This document shows positions 16,796-25,126 of a stretch of DNA of 64,000 nucleotides, one piece after another (position 1 is the stretch's first letter; every line of letters begins with the position of its first letter). The notes beneath the pieces were generated by a model. It had not been told where the DNA came from. It searched no databases and worked only from the letters and a program-made list of their open reading frames with translations. The stretch is from Micropruina sp. (lineage in GTDB: Bacteria; Actinomycetota; Actinomycetes; Propionibacteriales; Propionibacteriaceae), in contig JADJVZ010000011.1 of assembly GCA_016716635.1 (NCBI GenBank), positions 1,426,001-1,490,000 on the forward strand, given 5' to 3'. A program made the translations under genes and the position numbers.

Positions 16796-17682
16796 GCGTG
16801 CCCCTCGGGGTAGCCCTGGTTCTCAAACCAGGTTCGAGTAGCGGTTTCAGGCGTTACGCAGATTTGATCGGTATCCCAGGCGAATCGCCACTTGAACGGT
16901 TCCACGCAGGCATTTGTTGTGAAGACGTTGCTCTTCAAAAGCCTCGAGTCTTGTACGTCAGGTTGGTTGTCGGCCTGCGCCTGCTGCGCGCTCTGGGTCG
17001 TGACGCAGGTCGTGTCGCCCGGCCGCGCTAAGCGCTGAACGTACGGGGCCTTGCAGCCGGTCAACGGGATCTGAGCATTCTTTGGATTGATCGTGGCGAA
17101 ATTGGTGATTTGTGAACCGGGAAACTTAAACGTGAAGGACGGCGCGGGTGAGGGTGTGGCGGAGGACGCGGGTGAGGGTGTGGCGGAGGGCGTGGGTGGC
17201 GGTCCTGGGGGTGGCGCCTTCTGCGGCGACCTCAGCACGAAGAATGCGACGGATCCCACGATGAGGACCAAGCACGCAGCGACGGCATAGATCCACCAAG
17301 GCGCGGTCCTGGACGCAGCCACCGCACCCTTCCCTGACTCCACGATGACCTGCAGGGTCTGAGCCTGGTCGCTGTACTCCTCAGGCGGCCGATCGGCGTC
17401 ATACGCGATGAAGCGGAGGCCGTACTGACCCGCCCCCGTTCCCGTCGGTGCCTCGACCGTGATGGTGAACGACTCTGTGGCGTGTGGCCCGATCTCCCGC
17501 AGGGGGCGCTCGACGGTGGCCCAGGTCCGCGGATCAGGGCCGGTCGTGTTGGCGTTCGAGAATGCCCCGAGGACGATGCGCGCTGGCACATCGGCGGAGT
17601 TGGTGACCGAGGCTGTGATCGACGCCGGTGAGCCGGCGGTCGTGATGGAGGAACTGGTGAGTGACAGCGCGATGGTGCTCAT
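16792..17682 (-). CDS. CIS-operon membrane-anchored protein A
   Basis: 296 residues, the same architecture as its neighbour: CARDB-like domain 1-115, helix ~128-150 (WWIYAVAACLVLIVGSVAFF), a Pro/Ser/Ala linker with repeated PSPASSATPSPAPS-like units, then a four- to six-Cys domain (GCKAPYVQRLARPGDTTCV; CVEPFKWRFAWDTDQICV). Near-identical segments (FIAYDADRPPEEYSDQAQ) show tandem duplication. Its ATG overlaps the tail protein I stop by 4 bases. It could tether a cytoplasmic CIS particle to the membrane, as reported for the Streptomyces CIS membrane protein CisA; no sequence relationship is claimed. Confidence 0.65.
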   Translation of the reverse strand: MSTIALSLTSSSITTAGSPASITASVTNSADVPARIVLGAFSNANTTGPDPRTWATVERPLREIGPHATESFTITVEAPTGTGAGQYGLRFIAYDADRPPEEYSDQAQTLQVIVESGKGAVAASRTAPWWIYAVAACLVLIVGSVAFFVLRSPQKAPPPGPPPTPSATPSPASSATPSPAPSFTFKFPGSQITNFATINPKNAQIPLTGCKAPYVQRLARPGDTTCVTTQSAQQAQADNQPDVQDSRLLKSNVFTTNACVEPFKWRFAWDTDQICVTPETATRTWFENQGYPEGHA

Positions 17683-18224
17683 GGCTGGCCTTCCGGCTTG
17701 GTCTCGGGATGGGGTGCGGCGGTGGCGACTGTGACCTCAGCGGTGACGTGGGCGGGTTTCGTGGCCGAAACGATCCGCGACACGGTCTCCACCACGTCCT
17801 CAGCGGCTGCCGGCACGGTGACCCGGAGGTGGAAACCGCCGGCGTCCTGCACCGTGAAGCCAGTGCGCTTGGTGGCCACTTCCAGGAAGCGCACGATGCC
17901 GCCGACGGTGCCGCGACGGGCAGCGAGGTCGGCGGATTCGCCGATCAGGTCTCGCAACGGCCCTGTGCCGCCCGGCAGCGCGCTGCGGGATTCGGTCGCC
18001 GTCTCGGGGATCGTCAACCAGTCCAGGTCGACCCACGACGCCAGGTAGCACACCATCTTGTCGGGGGCGCTCAGGGTGTGGAACCAGGTCTCCAGGTGGT
18101 CCAACACGTCGCTGATCGGCTGGTGCATGCCGTCAGCCGCCGCCAAGAGCGACGCCATCGGGCCGGCGTCCGCGCCGGCCGCCATGACCTGGGGAAGGGA
18201 GTCCCGCAGTGCCGTTCTAGCCAT
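17679..18224 (-). CDS. tail protein I (Pvc12-like baseplate)
   Basis: 181 residues with the usual features of the phage tail protein I/TIGR02242 group: YLASWVDLDWL, then the arginine-rich wedge segment ESADLAARRGTVGGIVRFLE and a C-terminal HLRVTVP/AHVTAEV beta part. It forms the baseplate wedge with the J protein, whose gene overlaps it by 8 bases upstream. Confidence 0.85.
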   Translation of the reverse strand: MARTALRDSLPQVMAAGADAGPMASLLAAADGMHQPISDVLDHLETWFHTLSAPDKMVCYLASWVDLDWLTIPETATESRSALPGGTGPLRDLIGESADLAARRGTVGGIVRFLEVATKRTGFTVQDAGGFHLRVTVPAAAEDVVETVSRIVSATKPAHVTAEVTVATAAPHPETKPEGQP

Positions 18225-20790
18225 GGGCCCGCACCACCTCGACCTGATGGTCGCCCGAGCAGAACAACCACGAGGGCGGCAGCGTCACCACGTCGTCCAC
18301 GATCCGCGCCGAACAGGTGCGCCAGTGGGCACCCCCGTCCGCGGACCGCTGGACGCCCGAGGCGCCAGCGGCGAGGACGAGCACCTCGCCGCTCTCGAGG
18401 ACGGCTCCGGAGACGGACGAAAACGCCGTGAAGCGCCGCCGATCTCGCAACGGCAGGCCGCAGTTCACGTCCGGCGGCGACCAGGTCGGATCGGTCGTGC
18501 CCAAGGCCAGCGACAGCACACCGCTGCTCTGGCTCGCCGCATAAGCGGTGGTTCCGACCACCTTCACCATCCAGCAGCTGCCGCCCGTCCACCCCTTGGC
18601 AAGGTCCTGCCACTGGCCCGACAGCGTCGGGATGTCCGTGGCGCCGAGTTCGTCGATCGGGAGCCGGGCGCACCCCGTGCCGTCCCCTTCGGGAGCCGTC
18701 CGTGGCGCCCACAGGAACACCCGGGGCCCGTCGTACTGGACGGACAGCGAGCGGATCTCCTCGCCCGGAGGTCGGACGAGCCGGAACGAGTCGGCAGCCC
18801 CCGCCGCCGTGCTGAGCCACACCCCGCCGGCCGCTTCGGCCGCGAGGGCCACGCCCATGCGCCCACGGACGTCGGCGAAGGCCGCGATGGCGTGGAACCC
18901 ACGGTCGGGTTGTTTGGGGTCAACGAGGTTCGGCACGGGAACGGCCCCCCGGGCCATCGAGATCTCGTAGAGGCCCTTGGTGCCCGCAACCAGGAGCGAG
19001 GGCGTCCCGGCCCGGTCAACCCAGACCATGTCGTTGATGCCGAACCCGAGATCGCCCATGGTCGTCCAGGTCGTGCCCAGGTCGGTGCTCACCCGCACCC
19101 GACACCCGGTGCCGTGGTCGGTGGCGACGGCGACCAGGCCGGGGAGTTTCAGTGTTGACCCGCGACCGGCCACCGCGAGGGGCCAGGTGGCCACCGTCCG
19201 GACTACCTCCTCGTCGAACTTCCCGCACGTTTCCCAGCCTTCGCCGAAATTGGTGGTCCGGAACAGCAGGCTGCGTTGGGCCACGAACCAGGTGCCCGAC
19301 TGCCCCTCCGCCCGGACCAACTCGGCGGCGTCGGCGTCCGGGACCTCGGCGAGTTGCAGCCGCACCCGGTCGACGTATTGCACGCCCGGTTCGAACTGCT
19401 CCAAGGCGCGGTACAGATTGGACACCCGCAACGGACGTCCGAAACCGGCCCCAGTGTCGTCGCCCGGCTCCGGGACGGGCGTGATGGTGCGCGCCAGCCG
19501 CGCCAGGATGCGCTCGCGGACGGCGTCGGGATTCTCGTCGGGCCGCACCACGACGCGGGCGTCCACGGCGACCTGCTTGTAGCGTCCCCAGGTGACGACC
19601 GGCACGGCGCCGATGGTCGCCCGCTCCGCGAGGTGGGTGGCGACGGCCGACCGCACCTCCTCGCGCGCGTTCGACGCGAGGGCCTCCTGGGTGACACGTC
19701 CCAGCGGACGCTCGTTGTGCGGCACGTGCGGAACCAGCACAACCTCGACCTCACCGGGCTGGGCGAACGCCCAGGTCTCGCGCCGCGTCACGGCGTGGGC
19801 CCGCTCGACGCCGCCATTGCGGGTGGCGAGCACCTCGTAATCGCGCGCGGTGACGGCACGGTCCCGGGCCTGGAACTCCGCGGGCCCTCGCCGCAGGGCG
19901 GTGGCGAGATCCTCGGCGTCCCGGCCGCCGCTGGCCGCCTCGGGGTTGCGGACCTTGAGGCCGTCCGGGAGCGGATCGCGGAGGACGGTGAGCGCACCCG
20001 GGGCAACGTTGCCGGCCTCGCCCCCGCCCGTGCGGTAGGACGCCACCACGGACATCCCGGCGCCCGGCACCACCCCGGGCTCGCCGTCACCGAACTCGAC
20101 CCAGGCGAAGCTGAGGATCCCCGAACCCCGGTCCAGCCGATAGACCGCCTCACCCGGCGCGGCGTCGGCGAACACCGCGACCTCGCGGTAGATCCGGTAC
20201 ACCTTGTCCCTCACGACGACCGCCTGGCCGCCCTGGTTCTTGGTGTCGGCCACCTGGACGCCCACCCGGACGCCGTCGCCGGCCACCACCGGGGCGAAGG
20301 GGAGGGTGAACGACTGGGCCGAGCCGCCGGTACCGCTGCCAACCTCGACGTTGTCGTGGAGCAGCGCGTCGGCGGCCTCGACACGCACGGTGGTCTGGCC
20401 CGCAGGGAGGGTCGCATCGGTGAGGGTGACGAAGACGGGGGTCGGGGCACCCGGAAGCCCCGGGGCGCAGGTCACCCGCGTGCCGCGCGGGATCAGCATC
20501 TGGTTGTCGGCCTTGGTGCGGGTGAACTCGAGGCTGGTCGTCGCAGCGCTCGGTGGTCCGAGGCTGGTGCCGAGGAGGTTGAGGAAGGTGGCGTACATCC
20601 GCTCGGGCACCCGGTTTAGCCGGTAGAGCAGGACGTCGGTGAGGTGGGCGAACGCTTCGACCAAGACAACGCCCGGATCGTGGACGGAGAGATCCGTCCA
20701 GCCGGGGTCGCGCGCCCGGATGCGCTCCACGGCCTCGGCGACGAGATCGGCGAAGCTGCGGTCGTCCAGGTTGGGGACGGGAATGCTCAT
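18217..20790 (-). CDS. baseplate J (Pvc11-like) fused to beta-propeller
   Basis: 857 residues. The first ~490 are a baseplate J-type wedge protein (WTDLSVHDPGVVLVEAFAHL near residue 40; DRAVTARDYEVLATRNGGVE; YLFxxLEQF-like end). The last ~360 are beta-rich with Asp-box (BNR) motifs of the S/T-x-D/N-x-G-x-x-W type: RTTNFGEGW, STDLGTTW and SADGGAHW. These indicate a sialidase-like propeller. In this operon without a fibre gene the propeller may serve target or surface recognition (inference). ATGA overlap with gp25. Confidence 0.88.
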   Translation of the reverse strand: MSIPVPNLDDRSFADLVAEAVERIRARDPGWTDLSVHDPGVVLVEAFAHLTDVLLYRLNRVPERMYATFLNLLGTSLGPPSAATTSLEFTRTKADNQMLIPRGTRVTCAPGLPGAPTPVFVTLTDATLPAGQTTVRVEAADALLHDNVEVGSGTGGSAQSFTLPFAPVVAGDGVRVGVQVADTKNQGGQAVVVRDKVYRIYREVAVFADAAPGEAVYRLDRGSGILSFAWVEFGDGEPGVVPGAGMSVVASYRTGGGEAGNVAPGALTVLRDPLPDGLKVRNPEAASGGRDAEDLATALRRGPAEFQARDRAVTARDYEVLATRNGGVERAHAVTRRETWAFAQPGEVEVVLVPHVPHNERPLGRVTQEALASNAREEVRSAVATHLAERATIGAVPVVTWGRYKQVAVDARVVVRPDENPDAVRERILARLARTITPVPEPGDDTGAGFGRPLRVSNLYRALEQFEPGVQYVDRVRLQLAEVPDADAAELVRAEGQSGTWFVAQRSLLFRTTNFGEGWETCGKFDEEVVRTVATWPLAVAGRGSTLKLPGLVAVATDHGTGCRVRVSTDLGTTWTTMGDLGFGINDMVWVDRAGTPSLLVAGTKGLYEISMARGAVPVPNLVDPKQPDRGFHAIAAFADVRGRMGVALAAEAAGGVWLSTAAGAADSFRLVRPPGEEIRSLSVQYDGPRVFLWAPRTAPEGDGTGCARLPIDELGATDIPTLSGQWQDLAKGWTGGSCWMVKVVGTTAYAASQSSGVLSLALGTTDPTWSPPDVNCGLPLRDRRRFTAFSSVSGAVLESGEVLVLAAGASGVQRSADGGAHWRTCSARIVDDVVTLPPSWLFCSGDHQVEVVRAHG

Positions 20791-21215
20791 GGTGTGCTCC
20801 CCAGGATCGGGACGGCCACGGTGAGGTCGTCGGTGGCCAGCGTGGATTGAACTCGGTAGACCATCCGCACCTCTAACAAGGACGGATCATCGGAGGCGAC
20901 CCCAGCGGTGACGTCGAGGATCTGCACCCGCTTCTCCCAGGTTTCAACGGCCTGGGTGACGTAGTGGATCGCCAACCCGGCGGTCGTGTCATCGGCCCCT
21001 TCGAACGCCAGCCGCCACAGGTGGCAGCCATAAGCCGGACGATTGACCCGCTCCCCCGGACGGGTGCTCAACAGCAGCAGCAGCGCCTGCCGGATGGAGG
21101 CCTCATCGGTCACGGTGGCGAGGCGTCCACGGGGATCCAGGCGCAGCCCGGGGGCGAAGACGTCGTCGAAGCCGGGCACCGCGAAGGCCACCGCCCGATA
21201 CCGCGGGGCCGTCAT
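20787..21215 (-). CDS. gp25-like baseplate protein (Pvc9)
   Basis: 142 residues of the GPW/gp25 family: LATVTDEASIRQALLLLLST, PGERVNRPAYGC (the conserved PGER-x-PxFG-type motif) and a C-terminal strand MVYRVQSTLATDDLTV. It connects sheath to baseplate in contractile tails. The start is the ATG at 21215, overlapping the PAAR-like gene stop; the longer frame to 21404 is noise. Confidence 0.9.
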   Translation of the reverse strand: MTAPRYRAVAFAVPGFDDVFAPGLRLDPRGRLATVTDEASIRQALLLLLSTRPGERVNRPAYGCHLWRLAFEGADDTTAGLAIHYVTQAVETWEKRVQILDVTAGVASDDPSLLEVRMVYRVQSTLATDDLTVAVPILGSTP

Positions 21216-21544
21216 CGGTCCGCCCCCACGAACTGCTGTCCGGGATCCCGCACGGTGTAGTGGGAGGGCGGAACGCCGTCGGTCATGCCGTCGACGCTGT
21301 CGAGGCACACCTTGTTGCCGTCGATGCGCAGGAAGGCGGAGTAGCCCTTGACGACCATCAGGGTGGTGTTGCACTGCTTGGTGTTCGTGCTGATGTTCGG
21401 GCACATGGAGATGTCGCGGCCTTCGGGATCGGTGGCGACTAGAAGGGGCTGGGCGGCGATCCGCACCCAGCTTTGGCGGTTCTGGTTGGTGACCTTGCCG
21501 TCGTGCCCGCAGCGCAGCACGCCCGACAGGACGAGGATCTTCAT
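21212..21544 (-). CDS. putative spike-tip protein (PAAR-like)
   Basis: 110 residues lying exactly where eCIS operons carry the PAAR-like spike tip (Pvc10), directly after the VgrG-like gene. It has the short beta-rich form and Cys/His pairs (LRCGHDGKV, SMCPN, KQCNTTLMVV, KVCLDS) that could bind a metal. The sequence is too diverged for me to assign it to PAAR or DUF4280 by motif alone, so position carries much of the call. Confidence 0.6.
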   Translation of the reverse strand: MKILVLSGVLRCGHDGKVTNQNRQSWVRIAAQPLLVATDPEGRDISMCPNISTNTKQCNTTLMVVKGYSAFLRIDGNKVCLDSVDGMTDGVPPSHYTVRDPGQQFVGADR

Positions 21545-23040
21545 GGCGCCTCCTCGAAGTCGACGGTCTTGGCCCGCACTCGGAGGGCCCGCCCGGGGGC
21601 CTCGATGAGCAGGTCGGTGGCGGCGGTGATCCGCAACAGCGACGGCCCCAGCTCGACCGACGATCCGTGCCCGTCCGTCAGCGACAACACGTGCCCCTTG
21701 CCGTCCAGCACCACCTGCTGGCCGTCCCGGGTGCGGACGAGGGTGGTGGTGCCGCGCTCGTCGGGGGGCGAGGGAGGGCTCTCGGTGCCGTACAGCCCGC
21801 CCAACACGATCGCCTGGGCGGGGTCGTGGCCGGGGAGCAGCACCAGCACGTGGTCGTCCACGTCGGGGAGGGCCACCACACCCTTGCCGGCACCGGCCGC
21901 CGGGAGCACCACGGGCGCCCAGCCGGAGACGAGGTCGGGGTAAGCGGGCAGTCGGACGCGCACCCGGGCCCGATCTTCCGGGTCGGCGACGTCGGTGACG
22001 ACACCCAAGGTGACCTGGTCGGGCTTTCGGGGCCGCGGTGCGGCGGGCGGACGGGAGGTGACGGTGGTCTCGTAGCCCGTCACCGAGATCTCGTGGACGG
22101 CCTCGGTGATCGCGTAGGTGCCCTCGACCGGCGCGCGGACCCCCTCGACCTTGATCCGGCGCCCGGCCTGCAGGAGCGGGTTCCCTTCGGCGACGAGAAC
22201 CGCCGTCACCTCGCCAAGGCGGCGGACGTCCAACTCGGCGCTCGCCAAGCTCCGGGGCTCGGCGGCGGACCCTTCACGCAGGTCGTCGTGGCGCAGCAAC
22301 GCCCCGCCGCCGCCGGTGCGCGTCGGAGCCGCATCGGCCCTCACCAGCGCGGCCGCCCCCGATTCGGCCACGTTGGCTGCCCCGGCCTGGGTGCTGGCGG
22401 CATCCCACCAGGTCGCCTCGGCGCTGCGGAAAGCGGGCTCGGCCGATACTTCGATCTCGGCCGCATGCAGCGTCGAGCCGTACATCACGGACACCGGCTC
22501 CCCCTCCCCTGCGACCTGGACGAGCTTCAACGTCCCGTCCCACACCACCGGGTAGTGGCCGTGCCGGGACGACACCTCTACTAGTTGGTCGAGGTCCGAA
22601 CGGGCCACCTGATACACGGTGCCGACCGGGTCGGACGGCGCCTCGACGCTGAGCCCGGTATCCGCGGCGAGCGCCTCGGTGACCCCGCGCAAATCGGTGG
22701 CGTCCAACAGGCGGGTGAACTGGCGTTTGCGCAGGCGGTGCAGGGCGTCGTAGGCGCGGATCCGAAGCTGGCGTCCGGTGTCGGCGCGGTAGCTGTACTC
22801 GACGACCGTGACCTCGCCCACGAAGAGGGGTTCGCGGTGCCCCCCGATCTCGATCCGCAGGGCGTCGCCGGTGCCGGGGTCGACGCCGAGGGTGTCGTCC
22901 GCGGCCCACGACACCTGGCACTGCGTCGGCTGTGCCAGGGCCGAGGAGACCCGGATGCTGATGATCCGCGCGGTGTCGGCGGGGGCCAGTCGCCGGTCGC
23001 CCAGCCGGACGATCAGCTCGGGGAGCCCCTGGACCTGCAT
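21541..23040 (-). CDS. VgrG/gp5-like spike protein (Pvc8)
   Basis: 499 residues. The N-terminal ~340 resemble the gpD/VgrG part (RLRKRQFTRLLD; EVSSRHGHYPVVWDGTL). Residues ~345-430 are the gp5/VgrG OB-fold (GVVTDVADPEDRARVRVRLP; WAPVVLPAAGAGKGVVALPD; GHDPAQAIVLGGLYG). The last ~70 residues are the beta-helical needle start. It forms the central spike. There is no C-terminal effector extension. ATGA/TGATG-type overlaps with both neighbours. Confidence 0.9.
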   Translation of the reverse strand: MQVQGLPELIVRLGDRRLAPADTARIISIRVSSALAQPTQCQVSWAADDTLGVDPGTGDALRIEIGGHREPLFVGEVTVVEYSYRADTGRQLRIRAYDALHRLRKRQFTRLLDATDLRGVTEALAADTGLSVEAPSDPVGTVYQVARSDLDQLVEVSSRHGHYPVVWDGTLKLVQVAGEGEPVSVMYGSTLHAAEIEVSAEPAFRSAEATWWDAASTQAGAANVAESGAAALVRADAAPTRTGGGGALLRHDDLREGSAAEPRSLASAELDVRRLGEVTAVLVAEGNPLLQAGRRIKVEGVRAPVEGTYAITEAVHEISVTGYETTVTSRPPAAPRPRKPDQVTLGVVTDVADPEDRARVRVRLPAYPDLVSGWAPVVLPAAGAGKGVVALPDVDDHVLVLLPGHDPAQAIVLGGLYGTESPPSPPDERGTTTLVRTRDGQQVVLDGKGHVLSLTDGHGSSVELGPSLLRITAATDLLIEAPGRALRVRAKTVDFEEAP

Positions 23041-23780
23041 CAGCGCGCCCCCTCGCCCACGAACGGCACGGCCAGCGGACCGATGAAGTCGAGGGGGTCA
23101 TCGATGCCGTTGTAGGCAAGGAGTTCCTTCCATTGGAAGGGGTTGCCGAACGCCTCAAGGCTGAACAAGCCGAGCCGGGTGGGGTTGATCGTGGCGGCGC
23201 CCTCTCCTCCGGCCGGGACGCCTTCGTCGACGACCTCCAGGGCGGTCGCGGGCGGCGCGCTCAGGTCGATGGGCGGGAGCCGTTGGGCCAGCGCCCAGGC
23301 CTCGCCGCCCTCCTTGTCGGCCGCCGCCCCCACACGGACGAACGTCAACCGCAGCCACGAGCGCAGCGGCGACCCGTCCGTGGCGAACCGGTCGAACCGC
23401 TCAGCCACCTCGGTCACGATGCCCGGCACCGACCAGGCCTGCCCCCACAGCAGCTGCACCATCGGCGGCCGGTGCTGGCGCTTCACTTCGGCGGAGTTCT
23501 CGGCCAGCGCCCAAATGCGCCGGGTCAACTGCCGGACGTCGTGGGCTTCGATGTGCGCGGGCAGCAGGTCGATGTCAAAGAGCAGATCGAGCTTGAGCTC
23601 CGTCCGGCCGCCCCCGGTGAAGAGCAAAGGGTCGTCCGCCAAGCCCGACCCCGTGAGCCGTCCCCCGGACGATTGCCGCGCCTCGACGCCCGCCGTGCGG
23701 GTCACCACCAGCGTCTCGGGGTTCAACAGGCAGTAGATCTGCTCCCCCGTCGCTTCGATCAAGAAGGCCACACGTTCCAT
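23040..23780 (-). CDS. LysM-type tube/baseplate protein (Pvc7)
   Basis: 246 residues with a CIS tube-like N-terminal domain (ELKLDLLFDIDL; MVQLLWGQAWSVPGIVTEV; RSWLRLTFVRV) and a C-terminal degenerate LysM module (LGLFSLEAFGNPFQWKELL then NGIDDPLDF). It links inner tube and spike. It shares a base with the spike gene start. Confidence 0.88.
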   Translation of the reverse strand: MERVAFLIEATGEQIYCLLNPETLVVTRTAGVEARQSSGGRLTGSGLADDPLLFTGGGRTELKLDLLFDIDLLPAHIEAHDVRQLTRRIWALAENSAEVKRQHRPPMVQLLWGQAWSVPGIVTEVAERFDRFATDGSPLRSWLRLTFVRVGAAADKEGGEAWALAQRLPPIDLSAPPATALEVVDEGVPAGGEGAATINPTRLGLFSLEAFGNPFQWKELLAYNGIDDPLDFIGPLAVPFVGEGAR

Positions 23781-23781
23781 G

Positions 23782-24672
23782 TCAGGTCGCCGCCTGTTCG
23801 TTCGCGAGCCGCGCCCGCCGCAGCAGCGTCACCGTGGGGTCGAGAGCGGCCGGACGAGCGTCCGGGCGCAGCGGCAACGCGGGCCACAGGGCCTCCGGCA
23901 ACACCGGCGGCGGCCAGACGGTGTGTACCGGCCCCGGGACGAGCGGACGAGTGGCCTCGGGGACCTCGGCCTGGACCAGTGGGTTCACCCGGGGTCCCGG
24001 CTGAGGGGCCGGACGCGGAATCGGCCGGACAGCAGGAGGCTTGGTCTCCACCGTCGACCCCCCTCTGCGCGTCTCCCGGGACACCTCGCCTCTCGACGGG
24101 CCTTCCTCCGACGCCGCCTTTCGCGCCCGAGGCCGCACGAGGGGCACGTCCGGCGCCCCGGCGCGGGGTGGGGTTCGCGGCGGGGTCCGCGGCGGGAGGA
24201 GCGTGGGCCGCGTCGATTCCGGCGGCTCGGCGCGTCCCACGCTGGGTGCCGAGGACGGCCGGACCGGCGCCGGGAGGGCCTGAGTCCGGGAACCCGAATG
24301 CACTGGCTCCCCCGCCGGGGTCACCTTGGGCTCCTTGGGGGCAGCCATAGGTGGCGGGGGCGGTGCCGCTGCCGCGCCGGGTGTCGCAGCCCGTGGCGCG
24401 GTGCGGGGCGGGACCTCGGCGGGACGGGGTGCGGCGGCGCGGGGCGCGCTCTCATCCATGCTCCACCGCACGGGACGGAACTCCTCGCCGCGGCGCTTAG
24501 CCTGGCGCGCGTCGGCGCGAACACGCTCGGCCCAGAAGGCCGGCGCGCCGTCCAGGTCGAGACCCGCCGGCGCCGGATCGATCGCCTCGGCGGCGCCACG
24601 CAGCAGGCCCGCGAGCCGGCTACGCCATGGGTGTCGGGGTCGCTGCGGAAGGCGTGGGTGCTGCGGAGGCAT
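23782..24672 (-). CDS. proline-rich CIS-operon protein
   Basis: 296 residues, about a quarter proline, highly basic and predicted disordered from ~70 to ~270 (PPPPPMAAP; PPRTPPRTPPRAG). Only the first ~60 (WRSRLAGLLRGAAEAIDPA) and the last ~20 (LDPTVTLLRRARLANEQ) look ordered. It overlaps the tube gene by 53 bases and ends one base before the LysM gene. It is too short and not coiled enough for a usual tape measure. Function unknown; composition differs strongly from its neighbours. Confidence 0.65.
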   Translation of the reverse strand: MPPQHPRLPQRPRHPWRSRLAGLLRGAAEAIDPAPAGLDLDGAPAFWAERVRADARQAKRRGEEFRPVRWSMDESAPRAAAPRPAEVPPRTAPRAATPGAAAAPPPPPMAAPKEPKVTPAGEPVHSGSRTQALPAPVRPSSAPSVGRAEPPESTRPTLLPPRTPPRTPPRAGAPDVPLVRPRARKAASEEGPSRGEVSRETRRGGSTVETKPPAVRPIPRPAPQPGPRVNPLVQAEVPEATRPLVPGPVHTVWPPPVLPEALWPALPLRPDARPAALDPTVTLLRRARLANEQAAT

Positions 24673-25126
24673 CGTCGAGCTCCAACCGGTCGTAGGCCAA
24701 GGTCAGGGATTCGATGGCGATCTCATTGCCGCCGGCGTTGAGATTCGGGGCGGCGAGCTTGCAGGGCCAGGCGCCGATCAGGTTCATGCGGCGAACCTCG
24801 CGGGAGCTGGAGTCGTCCAGGATGGCGATCGACACGTTCTCGCGGCGGACGCGCCCCTGCAGGGCCTCGAAAAGCCAGCGGATCATCGTCGTGGAGTCCG
24901 TGAGCCCGTACCGCAGGGTGACGGGCGCGTACTCGACCCGTCCGGGGATGGCCCGCACCTGGGCGTGCTCACCCCCGGCGCGATAGAGGATGCGCTCGAT
25001 GCTCACCCCGAGCCCCTCGATGGTGACGAAATGCGCCTGCACGGCCCCTTGGAACTCGAACTTGAAGTTGTACGCCCGGTACGGGTCTTGCGGCATTCCC
25101 GGGGAATTGACGGCTTGGGTGGTCAT
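24620..25126 (-). CDS. tail tube protein (Pvc1-like)
   Basis: 168 residues of the T4 gp19-like/conserved phage tail region: DPYRAYNFKFEFQG, VSIERILYRAGGEH, YAPVTLRYGLTDSTTM, PCKLAAPNLNAGGNEIAIES. It builds the inner tube expelled on sheath contraction. It is the only tube gene here, while many eCIS have two or three. Acidic/Pro tail of ~18 residues at the end. Confidence 0.92.
   Translation of the reverse strand: MTTQAVNSPGMPQDPYRAYNFKFEFQGAVQAHFVTIEGLGVSIERILYRAGGEHAQVRAIPGRVEYAPVTLRYGLTDSTTMIRWLFEALQGRVRRENVSIAILDDSSSREVRRMNLIGAWPCKLAAPNLNAGGNEIAIESLTLAYDRLELDDASAAPTPSAATPTPMA

Noticed and set aside
17140..17215. Short GT-rich tandem repeats (GGGTGAGGGTGTGGCGGA-like)
   Set aside because: They encode the Pro/Ser/Ala linker of the membrane-anchored protein; not CRISPR or an independent repeat element.
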